Assembly (NCBI RefSeq): GCF_947500045.1
Contig: NZ_CANMQQ010000009.1
Location: forward strand, 113,815 to 177,814
From: an uncultured Ruegeria sp.
GTDB lineage: Bacteria; Pseudomonadota; Alphaproteobacteria; Rhodobacterales; Rhodobacteraceae
Reading direction: 5' to 3'
DNA length: 64,000 bases
Shown here: piece after piece, positions 8,470-18,182 of the stretch
How positions within the stretch are numbered: position 1 is the first letter of the stretch
How the letters are laid out: each line of letters starts with the position of its first letter
Position numbers and translations under genes: made by a program
Notes under the pieces: generated by a model
The model's database searches: none
What the model saw: only the letters and a program-made list of their open reading frames with translations
Told to the model about the DNA's origin: nothing

Positions 8470-10683
8470 ATGAGTCTTGCAGAAAAACTGGCACAGGAGC
8501 GTCGGGCACGTCTGGCGGCTGAGCGTCTTTTGCACCTGAAACAAGCCGAACTGTCCGCGGCCAACCGCAAACTGGGGCGCCATGCCATCGCCCTGACGCG
8601 TCAGATCGACGAAACTCAGGCTGAGGTTGCGACGATTCGCGACGAGAACGAAAAGGTCAAATCCGATCTCACGGTGGCCCATGCCAAGATCGAAGTGGCC
8701 GAACGCCGATTGTGGCACTCGATCCAGACTATCCCTGACGGGTTTGCCTTTTTCGACTGCAACAATACGCTGATCGGTGCCAACGCTGCCTATCTCAGCG
8801 TTTTTGATGGGCTGGAAGAAGTTGCGCCGGGCATTACCTATCCCCGTATCCTTGAGATTCTGACCCATGAAGGGATCGTGGATATCGGCACGGAACAGGC
8901 CGAGGACTGGCAGGCACGTTTACTTGCACGCTGGGATCAACCATATCCCGAGCCCGAAGTGATTCAGCTGTGGAATGGCCAGTATATCCGGCTGATTGAT
9001 CAACGCGGTCATGGCGGTGATGTGTTGAGCCTTGCGTTGAACATTACCGCCTCGGTCCGGCATGAAGCTGAATTGAACGCGGCCCGCGAACGGGCCGAGG
9101 CCGCCAACCGCGCCAAATCCGCCTTTCTGGCGAATATGAGCCACGAGATTCGCACGCCGATGAATGGCATCGTTGGAATGACCGAACTGCTGACCGAAAC
9201 CCCATTGAATGAAGAGCAGCGGCTCTATCTCAATACGATTCGCAACTCGGGTGAGGCGCTGCTTGTCATCATCAATGATGTTCTGGACTACTCAAAAATC
9301 GAAGCTGATCGGCTGTCTCTGCATCCCGAGAAATTCGATCTGGAGCGTTGCATTCTAGAAGTCGCCATGTTGCTTCAGCCCAGTGTTCGGGACAAAGGGC
9401 TAAATCTATTGGTCGATTACGACCTGTTTCTGCCGACACTTTTTGTGGGTGACCCTGGGCGCATTCGTCAGATTCTGACCAATCTTGTGGGCAATGCCGT
9501 CAAATTCACCACCGAAGGCCATGTCCTGATCCGTGTCACCGGCGTACCCGACGCCGGGGCGCAGAGATGTGATATCCATATCGCGATCGAGGACACGGGC
9601 ATCGGTATCGAAGCAGATAAAGTGACGCATATCTTTGGTGAATTCAATCAGGTCGAAGATGCACAGAACCGCCAGTTCGAAGGTACCGGGCTGGGATTGG
9701 CGATTACCAAACGCCTGATCAGCATGATGGGTGGGAATGTCTGGGTTGAAAGCGAAGCGGGCCGGGGTTCGTGTTTCGGATTTCGTATATCTCTGCCCAC
9801 TGCAGAGGGTCCACAACCTGCCCCGCCCGATCTTGCCGGTCGGTTGCGCCACGTGCTGGTGGTCGAGGATCTGGCCGTGAACCGTGCGATCCTGACCAAG
9901 CAATTGGATCGGCTTGGGTCACGTGTTTCAGCATGCGCGACTGGGACCGAGGCGCTGTCGCTTATTGATGGTTCAGTTGATCTGATCCTATGCGATCATG
10001 ATCTTCCGGACATGGATGGGCTGGAGCTTGCGACGACCTTTCGTGACAAGGGGTGGAAAGATTTGCCGATTGTCGTGATGTCAGCCAACCCAGCTACGAT
10101 ACGTGTCGATCCCGCCCACCATCTGATCGAAGGCGTGTTACAAAAACCTATTCCGCGGGCCGAGCTGTTTTCCCGCTTACTGGCCCTTGGTGAGCCAGTA
10201 TTCAAGCAGAGCCGCAGCGAAGAACACGAAGCCATTGTGGACCACCAACCAATACCCCAGCAGGATCAGCGGCAAATGCGTGTCTTGGCCGCAGAAGATA
10301 ACCGAACCAACCAGTTGATCCTGAAAAAGATGACAAAGGATCTGAGCATTGATCTGCGTTTTGTCTCAAACGGGTTGGAGGCGGTTGAAGCCTTTACAAG
10401 TTTTGATCCCGACCTGATCTTCATGGATATTTCAATGCCGAAGATGGACGGCAAAGAAGCAACCGGAGAAATTCGACGCCGTGAGATCGGAACCGGTCGC
10501 CGGGTGCCGATCGTGGCACTGACAGCGCATGCCATGGCCGGAGACGATCAGGGCATCCTCGATGCGGGGCTCGATCACTACATGACGAAACCGCTGCATA
10601 AGCAGCTGATTCAGCAAATGATCCTAAAGCACTGCCCCGACGGCGCTTGCCCGGTCGATGAAAGCACTGAACCCGCAAGCTGA
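8470..10683 (+). CDS. Hybrid sensor histidine kinase with two receiver domains
   Basis: Cytoplasmic-looking protein of 737 residues without membrane helices. Order: coiled coil (1-80), PAS-like sensor (about 80-195), dimerisation/phosphoacceptor domain with [15 protein letters not shown] (His225), HATPase domain ([25 protein letters not shown]), receiver 1 ([12 protein letters not shown], Asp509 in [11 protein letters not shown]), and receiver 2 ([12 protein letters not shown], Asp653 in [11 protein letters not shown], Lys in MTKPL). No output domain, so phosphate probably passes to a separate phosphotransfer protein. It begins 64 bp after the MoxR operon and could be read through from it, although the intergenic segment allows its own promoter. 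Confidence 0.93.
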   Translation: MSLAEKLAQERRARLAAERLLHLKQAELSAANRKLGRHAIALTRQIDETQAEVATIRDENEKVKSDLTVAHAKIEVAERRLWHSIQTIPDGFAFFDCNNTLIGANAAYLSVFDGLEEVAPGITYPRILEILTHEGIVDIGTEQAEDWQARLLARWDQPYPEPEVIQLWNGQYIRLIDQRGHGGDVLSLALNITASVRHEAELNAARERAEAANRAKSAFLANMSHEIRTPMNGIVGMTELLTETPLNEEQRLYLNTIRNSGEALLVIINDVLDYSKIEADRLSLHPEKFDLERCILEVAMLLQPSVRDKGLNLLVDYDLFLPTLFVGDPGRIRQILTNLVGNAVKFTTEGHVLIRVTGVPDAGAQRCDIHIAIEDTGIGIEADKVTHIFGEFNQVEDAQNRQFEGTGLGLAITKRLISMMGGNVWVESEAGRGSCFGFRISLPTAEGPQPAPPDLAGRLRHVLVVEDLAVNRAILTKQLDRLGSRVSACATGTEALSLIDGSVDLILCDHDLPDMDGLELATTFRDKGWKDLPIVVMSANPATIRVDPAHHLIEGVLQKPIPRAELFSRLLALGEPVFKQSRSEEHEAIVDHQPIPQQDQRQMRVLAAEDNRTNQLILKKMTKDLSIDLRFVSNGLEAVEAFTSFDPDLIFMDISMPKMDGKEATGEIRRREIGTGRRVPIVALTAHAMAGDDQGILDAGLDHYMTKPLHKQLIQQMILKHCPDGACPVDESTEPAS

Positions 10684-10792
10684 TATGAAATCTCATCCAA
10701 AGACGGTTCCGTCATCTGGTTAAGATACCCTGGCGAGCGCACGAGGTTAGCCCCTGATCTATTCTTACGGTGAGGCAAGCCCAAAAAACCAT

Positions 10793-11563
10793 TTAGGTGC
10801 TATAGGGACGCACAAACACGGGTCTGTCCTCTTCCGACAATTCTGCGCGGTACTCGTATCCGCCTGTGTCGAAATCCAGAAGGCCATTGGGATCGGTCAG
10901 CCGATGCTGGATCACATACCGCGCCATTGCGCCGCGTGCTTTCTTTGCGAAGAAACTGACGATCTTGGGGGTGCCACCCTTGTCTTCCATGAAGACCGGC
11001 GTAATGACGCGCAATTTCAGCGCCTTCAGATCGACCGCGCCAAAATACTCTTGGCTCGCGCAGTTCACCAGAACACCGGTTTCTATCTGACCCGCTTGCG
11101 CATTCAAGGCTTTGCTCAATTGATCGCGCCAGTATTCATACAAGTTCCTGCCGCGGCGGGTTTTCAGCTTGCTTCCCATCTCAAGGCGATAAGCCTGAAT
11201 TGCGTCCAGCGGTCGCAAAACACCATAAAGACCCGACAATATACGCAAGTGATCCTGCGCCCAGTCCATTTCCTGGGCATCCAGCGATGCGGCTTCCAGC
11301 CCTTGATAGGTGTCACCCGCAAAAGCAAGCGCTGCAGGGCGGGTGGCATCCGCATCTGGCGCACCAGAAAAGATCCGGTATCGGTCCCTGTTCAGACGTG
11401 CCAGGTCGTCGCTTAGGTCCATCAGCTTTTTCAAGTCGCCCAAGGTCAGGTTCCGCGCGGTCTTTGAAAGCCGGATCGCGTCATCCTGAAAGTCGGGCTG
11501 CGTGACCTCGACATCGCGCTCGCTCCAGTCCAACCGCTTGGCCGGGGAAATCACTACCAGCAT
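10793..11563 (-). CDS. yaaA: Peroxide stress protein YaaA
   Basis: 256 residues, the usual length for the YaaA/DUF328 family. The diagnostic start MLVVISPAKRLDW, the RLSKTARNLTLGDLKKLMDLS segment, GDTYQGLEA, ILSGLYGVLRPLDAIQAYRLEM and the C-terminal KKARGAMARYVIQ-R are all present. In E. coli YaaA limits intracellular iron and DNA damage during peroxide stress. It lies just downstream (33 bp) of recQ on the same strand, so co-transcription of these two stress genes is plausible. Confidence 0.95.
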   Translation of the reverse strand: MLVVISPAKRLDWSERDVEVTQPDFQDDAIRLSKTARNLTLGDLKKLMDLSDDLARLNRDRYRIFSGAPDADATRPAALAFAGDTYQGLEAASLDAQEMDWAQDHLRILSGLYGVLRPLDAIQAYRLEMGSKLKTRRGRNLYEYWRDQLSKALNAQAGQIETGVLVNCASQEYFGAVDLKALKLRVITPVFMEDKGGTPKIVSFFAKKARGAMARYVIQHRLTDPNGLLDFDTGGYEYRAELSEEDRPVFVRPYST

Positions 11564-11596
11564 ATCCGCCCTCGTTTCTTGCCTGTCTTGCGGTAT

Positions 11597-13636
11597 CTAG
11601 CCCGCCTGACGCAACACGTCCAGAAAAGCGGCACCAAACCTTTCGTGACGACGATCACCCAACACTTGCTCTATGCCGCGCGGGTCATCGGCGCGCATCT
11701 GAGCGACCTTGGCCAATTGCGAGGCCGAGCAGGTCAGCGGTTTGTCGATCCCCTCTGGCCCGCGCGCCAGATCGTTTTGCGCGGCCAGCAATCGATCGTA
11801 GATCTCGCCCTGATCTCGCCCTGCCAATTTGCGGCGCGCCGGATGAACAGGAGCGATTTCGCCCGCGACAACCTCTAGGAAAGTATCGCCGTATCGTTCC
11901 AGCTTTTTTGCCCCCACACCACCAATTCGGGCCATCTCGTCCAGTGTTCCGGGGCGTTTTTCGGCCATTTCAATCAGAGTGCGGTCGGGGAAAATCACAT
12001 ACGCAGGCACCCGCGCGGATTCTGCCAAGGTGCGGCGCTTGGCCTTGAGTGCCGAGAGCAGCGGTGCGTCTTCTTCGGCCACCATCGCCTTGACGGCTGG
12101 GCGACGGTTTGCTGTGCGGATCGTGTCCTTGCGCAAGTCGATCTGTGCCTCGCCCTTCAGAATAGGCTTGGCCGCTTCGGTCATGCGCAATGCGCCGTGA
12201 CGTTCGGGATCGGGGCGGATCAGATCGCGACCCATCATTTGCCGGAAAATCGCCTGCCACTGTGAGCGGGACCATTCTTTGCCGATACCATAGGTAGACA
12301 GGGCATCATGGCGACGGGCGCGAATCTTGTCAGTCTCAATGGCCAGCAGAATGTCGATCAGATGGCCGGCACCGAACCATTCCTCGGTTCGCAGGATCGC
12401 GGACAGGGCCATGCGGACAGGGGTGGTGCCGTCGAATATCTCGGGCGGGGTATCACACAGATCGCATTTGCCACAGGTTCCTGTCTGTTCACCGAAATAC
12501 CCAAGCAGAGTCTGGCGACGGCAAACCAAAGCCTCTGCCAGTCCGAGCAGGGCATTTAGCCGCGCGTGATCGGCCATGCGCCGTTCGGACGGAGCCAGCC
12601 CCTCGTCGATTTGTGAGCGGCGCAGGCGAATGTCGTCAGGGCCAAACAAGGTCAAGGTTTCGGCTGGGGCGCCATCGCGGCCCGCGCGCCCAATTTCCTG
12701 ATAATATGCCTCGATCGATTTGGGCAGGTCCGAATGAGCGACCCAGCGGATATCCGGCTTGTCGATGCCCATGCCAAAGGCGACGGTGGCGACGACGATC
12801 AGCCCATCTTCGCGGGCGAAACGAGTCTCGACAATGCGGCGATCCTCGGCCTCCATGCCACCGTGATAATGGCAGGCGGAATGCCCTTCGGTGCGCAGGG
12901 CCTGTGCCAGCACTTCGGTCTTGTTGCGGGTACCACAATAGACGATGCCGGATTGCCCTTTGCGGGCAGCAGCGAAGTCGAGGATCTGCTTGCGTGGCCC
13001 ATCCTTGGCAGCAAAGGCCAGATGGATGTTGGGTCGATCGAATCCGTGCAAGAATCTGCGAGGTTCAGAGCCGTCGAACAGTTTTTCAACGATCTCATCC
13101 TGCGTCTCTGCATCCGCTGTGGCGGTGAAGGCGGCCAGTGGCACCTTGAGGGCGCGACGAAGTTCTCCGATCCGCAGATAATCGGGACGGAAATCATGGC
13201 CCCATTGGCTGACGCAATGGGCTTCGTCCACGGCGATCAGGCTGACGTTGATCCGACGTAGCATGCCCAAAGCCGACCCGGCGGCCAGACGCTCGGGTGC
13301 CATGTAAAGCAGTTTCAGTCGCCCGGCTTCCAGCGCCTCCCACACTGCATCGGTTTCTTCGGGCGTGTTGCCGGATGTAAGTGCCCCGGCCTCAACACCG
13401 GCTTCCTGCAAGCCGCGAACCTGATCGCGCATCAGGGCGATAAGGGGTGAAATCACCACCGTCACCCCATCGCGCAACAGTGCAGGCAGTTGAAAACATA
13501 AGGACTTACCGCCACCTGTCGGCATGATGGCCAGCACATTCTCACCTGCGGTCACAGCGTCGACAATTTCCTCCTGCCCGGGGCGGAAGTCGTCGAATCC
13601 AAAGACGTCTCGCAACAAGGGTGCGGAGTCGAACAT
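11597..13636 (-). CDS. recQ: ATP-dependent DNA helicase RecQ
   Basis: 679 residues, normal for RecQ. Helicase motif I is MPTGGGKSLCFQLP (about 39-52), motif II is VDEAHCVSQWGHDFRPDY (about 136-153), and motif VI contains QEIGRAGRDG. A four-cysteine zinc site follows (CRRQTLLGYFGEQTGTCGKC), then a winged helix and a C-terminal HRDC domain (IGGVGAKKLERYG). 3'-5' helicase acting in recombination and fork repair. I found no GTTC-N7-GTTC LexA box in the short region upstream, so SOS control is not indicated. Confidence 0.97.
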   Translation of the reverse strand: MFDSAPLLRDVFGFDDFRPGQEEIVDAVTAGENVLAIMPTGGGKSLCFQLPALLRDGVTVVISPLIALMRDQVRGLQEAGVEAGALTSGNTPEETDAVWEALEAGRLKLLYMAPERLAAGSALGMLRRINVSLIAVDEAHCVSQWGHDFRPDYLRIGELRRALKVPLAAFTATADAETQDEIVEKLFDGSEPRRFLHGFDRPNIHLAFAAKDGPRKQILDFAAARKGQSGIVYCGTRNKTEVLAQALRTEGHSACHYHGGMEAEDRRIVETRFAREDGLIVVATVAFGMGIDKPDIRWVAHSDLPKSIEAYYQEIGRAGRDGAPAETLTLFGPDDIRLRRSQIDEGLAPSERRMADHARLNALLGLAEALVCRRQTLLGYFGEQTGTCGKCDLCDTPPEIFDGTTPVRMALSAILRTEEWFGAGHLIDILLAIETDKIRARRHDALSTYGIGKEWSRSQWQAIFRQMMGRDLIRPDPERHGALRMTEAAKPILKGEAQIDLRKDTIRTANRRPAVKAMVAEEDAPLLSALKAKRRTLAESARVPAYVIFPDRTLIEMAEKRPGTLDEMARIGGVGAKKLERYGDTFLEVVAGEIAPVHPARRKLAGRDQGEIYDRLLAAQNDLARGPEGIDKPLTCSASQLAKVAQMRADDPRGIEQVLGDRRHERFGAAFLDVLRQAG

Positions 13637-13714
13637 GCCGGGGATCGCCCTGTATTATGGTTTATCTGCTCTTAAGACAGGACCATCACATACTAAGATT
13701 CGGTGAACAAGTGG

Positions 13715-14002
13715 TCAGACGAAATACACCGCATTGTTGATCAGAATGATCCGCAGCGCATAGACCGCGATCAGCACCACCAGAGGCGTCAGATCCAGCC
13801 CACCCATATTGGGCAGGATGCGGCGGATCGGGCCGTAAATAGGCTCTAATATACGGTTAAGCCCGTACCAGATCTGTGCCACCAGTTGCTGGTGAAGGTT
13901 CAGCACCTGGAAGTTGATCAGCCAGCTCATGATCACATGGGCGAGGATGATGAACCAGACGATGTCCAGGATCAGCAGCAGGATTTGGATCAGTGACAGC
14001 AT
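13715..14002 (-). CDS. YggT family membrane protein
   Basis: About 95 residues with two hydrophobic blocks separated by the amphipathic NRILEPIYGPIRRILPNMGGLDLTP loop characteristic of YggT proteins. The frame is open further upstream, but the ATG at 14002 has GGAG six bases before it and matches the family's usual MLSLIQ-type start. YggT proteins are inner-membrane proteins associated with osmotic tolerance or cell division in some bacteria; the molecular role is unsettled. Divergent from the MFS gene. Confidence 0.88.
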   Translation of the reverse strand: MLSLIQILLLILDIVWFIILAHVIMSWLINFQVLNLHQQLVAQIWYGLNRILEPIYGPIRRILPNMGGLDLTPLVVLIAVYALRIILINNAVYFV

Positions 14003-14130
14003 GGGCGCTCCGTTGGTCAATTGCCTGAGACCTAAGCGCGCCGCGCGCAAAGAGCAAGTCCGCAACAACACAACGCTTGCGAAACCACTGAAAGCCCTCT
14101 CATATGAATTTAACGAGAGCAGGGGCAGAC

Positions 14131-15498
14131 ATGGCAGATATTTCCAAGCGCAAGCGCATATGGGGCTGGTGGTTTTTTGATTGGGCCAGTCAACCCTATC
14201 ATACGTTGCTGGTTACCTTTGTCTTTGGACCCTATTTCGTCAGCGTTGCGGCACAGTATTACCTGACCTCGGGCCTGGCGGATGAAGCTGCCAAGGCGCA
14301 GGCACAGGTGGTCTGGGCGAACTGCATGACCATCATAGGGCTGATCATCGCCTTTGGGGCCCCATTGCTGGGCGCGATGGCGGATGTTTCGGGGCGGCGC
14401 ACCCCTTGGATATTTGGCTTTTCGGTAATGTACGCGGTGGGCTCGGCGGCGCTTTGGTATACGATGCCCGATGGCTCGAACATGTGGCTGATGCTGTCAG
14501 CCTTTGGCCTTGGGTTTGTGGGGGCCGAATATGCGCTGATCTTTGTTAATTCCCAACTGCCCGATCTGGGGGATGACAGCGAGGTAGGCGAGATCTCGGG
14601 CTCGGGTTTTGCATTTGGTTATTTTGGGGGTCTGCTGTCGCTTGCCATCATGCTGGTACTGTTTGTTGAGCAACCCAATGGCAAAACCCTGATCGGGCTG
14701 GCCCCGATGTTGGGATTGGATGCATCGTTGCAGGAAGGCACGCGGTTTGTCGGGCCATTCACGGCTGGCTGGTTTGTCCTGTTCATGGTGCCTTATTTCC
14801 TGTGGGTCCGGGACGACCCGAATACCAAAAAACAAGGCAGCCTAGGCGAAGCGTTGCGATTGCTGGGAAAATCCGTCGCTGCGCTGCGTCACCGGGTGAG
14901 TCTGGCGACCTATCTTGGGTCGTCGATGTTCTACCGCGATGCATTGAACGGGCTTTATACGTTTGGCGGCACCTACGCGGCGCTGGTGCTGGAATGGGAT
15001 CTGGTCAAGATCGGAGTGTTTGGGATTGTCAGCGTTCTGGCCTCGGCTATATTTGCTTGGGTCGGTGGCAAGATGGATCGGAAATACGGCCCTAAACCAG
15101 TAATATTGATTGCCATCTGGGTGTTGATCTTCGTCTGCCTCACTGTGGTGACAATGGACCGAACCCAAATCTATGGCATTGCCTTACCCGAAGGTTCCGG
15201 TCTGCCGGATATGGCATTTTTCGGTTGCGGAATTCTGATTGGCGGCATGGGAGGGATTTTGCAATCAGCCAGCCGCTCGATGATGGTGCGCCATACCGAC
15301 CCTGCAACGCCTGTCGAAAGCTTTGGACTTTATGGTCTGTCAGGTCGGGCAACCGCATTTGCGGCCCCGCTTTTGATCGGTATTGCAACAGCCGCGACCG
15401 GGAGCGCAAGACTGGGGGTGTCACCGATCATTCTGTTGTTTATTCTGGGTCTAATCCTGATGCGCTGGGTGAAACCGGAAGGGGATCAGAGCAGATGA
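14131..15498 (+). CDS. UMF1-type MFS transporter
   Basis: Major-facilitator permease of about 455 residues with twelve predicted helices, most similar to the UMF1/Atg22-like branch: WGWWFFDWASQPYHTLLVTFVFGPYF at the first helix and the GAPLLGAMADVSGRRTPW loop between helices 2 and 3. Homologues include the vacuolar effluxer Atg22; the substrate here is unknown. An ATG at 14104 is also in frame, but AGGGG at 14121-14125 fits the ATG at 14131. Its stop overlaps the mepA start (ATGA), so both are co-translated. Confidence 0.87.
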   Translation: MADISKRKRIWGWWFFDWASQPYHTLLVTFVFGPYFVSVAAQYYLTSGLADEAAKAQAQVVWANCMTIIGLIIAFGAPLLGAMADVSGRRTPWIFGFSVMYAVGSAALWYTMPDGSNMWLMLSAFGLGFVGAEYALIFVNSQLPDLGDDSEVGEISGSGFAFGYFGGLLSLAIMLVLFVEQPNGKTLIGLAPMLGLDASLQEGTRFVGPFTAGWFVLFMVPYFLWVRDDPNTKKQGSLGEALRLLGKSVAALRHRVSLATYLGSSMFYRDALNGLYTFGGTYAALVLEWDLVKIGVFGIVSVLASAIFAWVGGKMDRKYGPKPVILIAIWVLIFVCLTVVTMDRTQIYGIALPEGSGLPDMAFFGCGILIGGMGGILQSASRSMMVRHTDPATPVESFGLYGLSGRATAFAAPLLIGIATAATGSARLGVSPIILLFILGLILMRWVKPEGDQSR

Positions 15499-16358
15499 TT
15501 TTATTACGTTTTCTGGCCATTTTGGCCGCTATGACACTGACAGGCATTGCTGAGGCACAACCGCTGGCCAAGCAGTTGTTCGGGGCTCAGAAAGTAGGTT
15601 CTGAGCAAAAGTCGGCCGCTTTCGGCAGTTATTCGCGCGGATGCGCCGCCGGATCGGTGCAACTGCCCGAGACAGGGCCCACATGGCAGGCGATGCGTCT
15701 TTCGCGTAACCGCAACTGGGGTCATCCGCAGGCGGTCGACTATGTGCAGGATCTCAGCCAGTTTGCGGCCAAGCAACCGGGGTGGAATGGTCTCTATATC
15801 GGCGATATCAGCCAGCCGCGCGGGGGGCCGATGACGTCGGGCCATCGCTCTCACCAATTGGGGCTTGATATCGACATCTGGATGCTGCCTGGGGACAACA
15901 TGCGCCTCAGCCGAAAGGCACGAGAGAATATCTCGTCCATTTCCCTGCGCCGCGACAACGGGGCCTATGTCAACGGCAACTGGACCAAGCAACACCACGC
16001 GGTGCTGCGCGAAGCGGCCAAGGACAAGCGCGTGGCACGGATTTTCGTCTTTCCCGGCGCCAAGGTGCAGATGTGCAATGACGAGAAAGGCAACAAAGCC
16101 TACCTGCGCAAGATCAGGCCGTGGTGGGGACATCACTATCATTTTCACGTGCGTCTGAAATGCCCAAGGGGATCGAAAGGTTGCGTCAATCAGGATCCTC
16201 CGCCCAAGGGCGATGGCTGTGCCGAGGCGCAGCAATGGGTGCGCAATATTCTCAACCCGCCGCCCCCTGATCCGAATGCGCCCCCGCCGAAGAAACGCCG
16301 CGAGTATCGGCTGGCCGATTTACCCCAGCAATGCACTGCCGTTTTGCAATCCAACTGA
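15495..16358 (+). CDS. mepA: Penicillin-insensitive murein endopeptidase MepA
   Basis: 287 residues with a signal peptide (cleavage near AEA-QPL, about residue 21). LAS-metallopeptidase zinc motifs are clear: SGHRSHQLGLDIDIW (ligand His and Asp) and GHHYHFHVRLKCP near residue 215. Periplasmic enzyme cutting D-alanyl-meso-diaminopimelyl cross-links in peptidoglycan; six or more cysteines are spaced as in MepA. The C-terminal tail is proline-rich (PPPPDPNAPPPKK). Start fixed by the ATGA overlap with the MFS gene, since upstream in-frame codons belong to that gene's other frame. Confidence 0.93.
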   Translation: MILLRFLAILAAMTLTGIAEAQPLAKQLFGAQKVGSEQKSAAFGSYSRGCAAGSVQLPETGPTWQAMRLSRNRNWGHPQAVDYVQDLSQFAAKQPGWNGLYIGDISQPRGGPMTSGHRSHQLGLDIDIWMLPGDNMRLSRKARENISSISLRRDNGAYVNGNWTKQHHAVLREAAKDKRVARIFVFPGAKVQMCNDEKGNKAYLRKIRPWWGHHYHFHVRLKCPRGSKGCVNQDPPPKGDGCAEAQQWVRNILNPPPPDPNAPPPKKRREYRLADLPQQCTAVLQSN

Positions 16359-17215
16359 TAACAGCGCTGCTGTTAATCGGGCCGGTTTGGGCAGTTGAGC
16401 TTAAGCAAGCTTCGCTGCTGGACAATTATGTCTGGCGCAACAACGCTGATTGGTTCGGTGGGCTTTCGGCAATTCACATCTCAGAGAACGGTAGGCACCT
16501 GATCGCGGTCAGTGATCGATCAAAGCTGATCACGGCGCAGATCGAACGAGACGGGGATAGGATCAGCGATATCCGCATCCTCGGGCATTGGCCGATCCTG
16601 TCCAGCAAGGGGCGTGTCTTGAAAGGGTGGGCAGGGGATTCCGAAGGGTTCGCGCTTGCCCCGGATGGCAGCTTTTATATCTCGTTCGAAGGCGTTCATC
16701 GCGTGGTGCATTACGCTGCACCCGATTCCAACGCCCGGGTTTTGCCCCGTCCACGAGAGTTTCTGGATCTGAACCGCAATGGCTCGTTCGAGGCGTTGGC
16801 AATCGACGATCGTGGGCGGCTTTACACGCTGACCGAGAAAAACAGGACCGCTCAGGGCGACATCCCTATCTATCGCTGGGATGGCAGCCGTTGGTCGACA
16901 CCCTTTGTTCTGCCCGCGCGGGGCAAGTTTCTGCCGGTCGCTGCTGATTTTGGTCCGGACGGAAGGCTATATGTCCTTGAACGGGCCGTCGCTTTCATCG
17001 GCTTTCGCTCGCGTCTGTGTCGATGGGAAATCGTCGATGATATTGCTCGGTCCGAGGAAACATTGCTTGAAACTGGCACCGGAACTCATGACAATCTCGA
17101 AGGTCTGTCAGTTTGGCGTGACGATCGGGGGCGTTTGCGCGCCACAATGATTTCGGATGACAACTTTCTGGCGCTGCAGCGGACCGAGGTGGTTGAATAC
17201 TTGCTGCCCGATTGA
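16331..17215 (+). CDS. Phytase-like esterase (esterase-like activity of phytase family)
   Basis: 294 residues with a signal peptide (ITALLLIGPVWAVE, cleavage about residue 21). Beta-propeller-like sequence containing GGLSAIHISENGRHLIAVSDR, GDSEGFALAPDGSFYISFEG and NGSFEALAIDDRGRLYTLTE repeats, typical of the family named esterase-like activity of phytase. Probably periplasmic; substrate unknown. Overlaps the 3' end of mepA by 28 bases in another frame, which suggests coupled expression of two envelope proteins. Confidence 0.85.
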   Translation: MHCRFAIQLITALLLIGPVWAVELKQASLLDNYVWRNNADWFGGLSAIHISENGRHLIAVSDRSKLITAQIERDGDRISDIRILGHWPILSSKGRVLKGWAGDSEGFALAPDGSFYISFEGVHRVVHYAAPDSNARVLPRPREFLDLNRNGSFEALAIDDRGRLYTLTEKNRTAQGDIPIYRWDGSRWSTPFVLPARGKFLPVAADFGPDGRLYVLERAVAFIGFRSRLCRWEIVDDIARSEETLLETGTGTHDNLEGLSVWRDDRGRLRATMISDDNFLALQRTEVVEYLLPD

Positions 17216-17306
17216 CAGGTCGCAAGCAAAGGTCTAAACGCACGGCCTGCCCTGGGATGAGCTTGGGGCCAAGTCGCCGCTACCTTGTCAAAACGGGCAT
17301 CTGAAC

Positions 17307-17951
17307 ATGCAACGCAGCTATATTCCCGGCATCATTGCCATGGCCACCATTGTTGTGGCCTCAAACATCCTCGTCCAATTCCTGATCCTTGACGGACTGT
17401 TGACCTGGGGTGCTTTCACGTATCCATTTGCATACCTGGTCACAGATATCACCAACCGCGTCTATGGCGTGGGCCCGGCCCGTAAGGTGGTTTTTGCCGG
17501 CTTCGTCGTAGGTGTCATCTGTTCGCTGATCGGCAGCCAAATCATGCTACAGGGTGACGGGTTCACCTATGCCGCTGTTCCGCTCCGCGTTGCGGTTGCC
17601 TCTGGTATCGCGTTTCTTGTCGCTCAGCTTTCGGACGTGACCGTGTTCAACGCTGTGCGCGGCGGTCGCTGGTGGCGTGCGCCGCTGGCCTCGACTTTGG
17701 TCGGCTCGGCGCTGGATACCGTGATCTTCTTTACCATCGCGTTCTCGGCCTCGGTTACTTTCTTTGGTGCAAATGCAGACGCCGCGATCAGCTGGGCGTG
17801 GGAGCCTGTCCCGTTCATGTTGTCTGGCCCGATTGCCCCGCTGTGGGTGACGCTGGCTTTTGCGGATTGGCTGGTGAAGCTGTCGCTGGCACTAATCGCG
17901 CTGATCCCGTTCAAGATGATCGTCGGTCGCCTGACCGCGCGACATGCATAA
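17307..17951 (+). CDS. yhhQ: Queuosine precursor transporter (VUT/YhhQ family)
   Basis: 214 residues with about six membrane helices. The motif FAYLVTDITNRVYGVGPARKVVFAGF is the signature of the VUT family, whose E. coli member YhhQ imports the queuosine precursors preQ0/preQ1 for tRNA modification. The following short spacer contains no terminator before the unusual element at 18.0 kb. I looked for a preQ1 riboswitch in the 91-base leader and could not support one. Confidence 0.9.
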   Translation: MQRSYIPGIIAMATIVVASNILVQFLILDGLLTWGAFTYPFAYLVTDITNRVYGVGPARKVVFAGFVVGVICSLIGSQIMLQGDGFTYAAVPLRVAVASGIAFLVAQLSDVTVFNAVRGGRWWRAPLASTLVGSALDTVIFFTIAFSASVTFFGANADAAISWAWEPVPFMLSGPIAPLWVTLAFADWLVKLSLALIALIPFKMIVGRLTARHA

Positions 17952-18011
17952 AAAAGTTCTTTGAGATTGGCACAAGTTGTGTCACGCTTCTTTTTAACCG
18001 CAATAGATAGA

Positions 18012-18025
18012 AAAGGAGGTGATCC
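18012..18025 (+). promoter_or_regulatory. Extended Shine-Dalgarno complementary to the 16S rRNA 3' tail
   Basis: AAAGGAGGTGATCC is the exact 14-base complement of the 3' end of bacterial 16S rRNA (GGATCACCTCCTTT). Ordinary sites match 4-6 bases; this spans the whole anti-Shine-Dalgarno tail. GGAGG sits 7 bases before the GTG at 18027, optimal spacing. The core AGGAGGTG (18014-18021) can also pair with CACCTCCT at 18136-18143 in the same transcript. Confidence 0.75.
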
Positions 18026-18026
18026 A

Positions 18027-18083
18027 GTGTCGAGAAAGAGATTGGAGAGAGGTGTCGGAACAACCGGGGGGATCGCCCGTTAG
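18027..18083 (+). CDS. 18-residue micro-ORF, unknown
   Basis: GTG-initiated ORF of 18 codons giving MSRKRLERGVGTTGGIAR then TAG. It follows an unusually strong ribosome-binding site and lies on a short unit ending at the terminator at 18153-18182. The peptide is basic with a Gly-rich end, no membrane segment and no family I know. It may be a real microprotein, a leader peptide whose translation controls RNA folding, or incidental to a small RNA. The stop codon lies in a GCCC-GTTA-GGGC hairpin (18075-18086). Confidence 0.45.
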   Translation: MSRKRLERGVGTTGGIAR

Positions 18084-18152
18084 GGCAGCCCTTGGCGGAG
18101 CGCTCGCTCCGGCTGGTCGATTGATCTAACCGACCCACCTCCTGAACTTTCG

Positions 18153-18182
18153 AAGGGCCGTCCCGCCGGGGCGGCCCTTTTT
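18153..18182 (+). terminator. Strong rho-independent terminator
   Basis: Twelve-pair stem AAGGGCCGTCCC / GGGGCGGCCCTT (one G-U pair) with a GCC loop, followed by TTT. It closes the short unit upstream and precedes the arfB start by about 32 bases, so arfB needs its own start of transcription or readthrough. Confidence 0.85.

Larger units (their letters stand above)
18012..18182 (+). ncRNA. Candidate structured small RNA / riboregulator
   Basis: About 170 nt between yhhQ and arfB that looks like an independent short transcript. From 5' to 3': the 14-base anti-16S site, the 18-codon ORF, a GCCC/GGGC hairpin over the stop codon, a second hairpin CGGAGC-GCTC-GCTCCG near 18096-18111, the anti-Shine-Dalgarno-like CACCTCCT (18136-18143), and a strong intrinsic terminator. 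No promoter was assigned confidently, so the 5' end is a guess. I do not recognise a named RNA family. Confidence 0.45.

Noticed and set aside
13637..13714. LexA box upstream of recQ
   Set aside because: No GTTC-N7-GTTC found in this short spacer.
17216..17306. Possible preQ1 riboswitch in front of the queuosine-precursor transporter
   Set aside because: The leader shows no convincing preQ1-I or preQ1-II core (no conserved stem plus A-rich tail).
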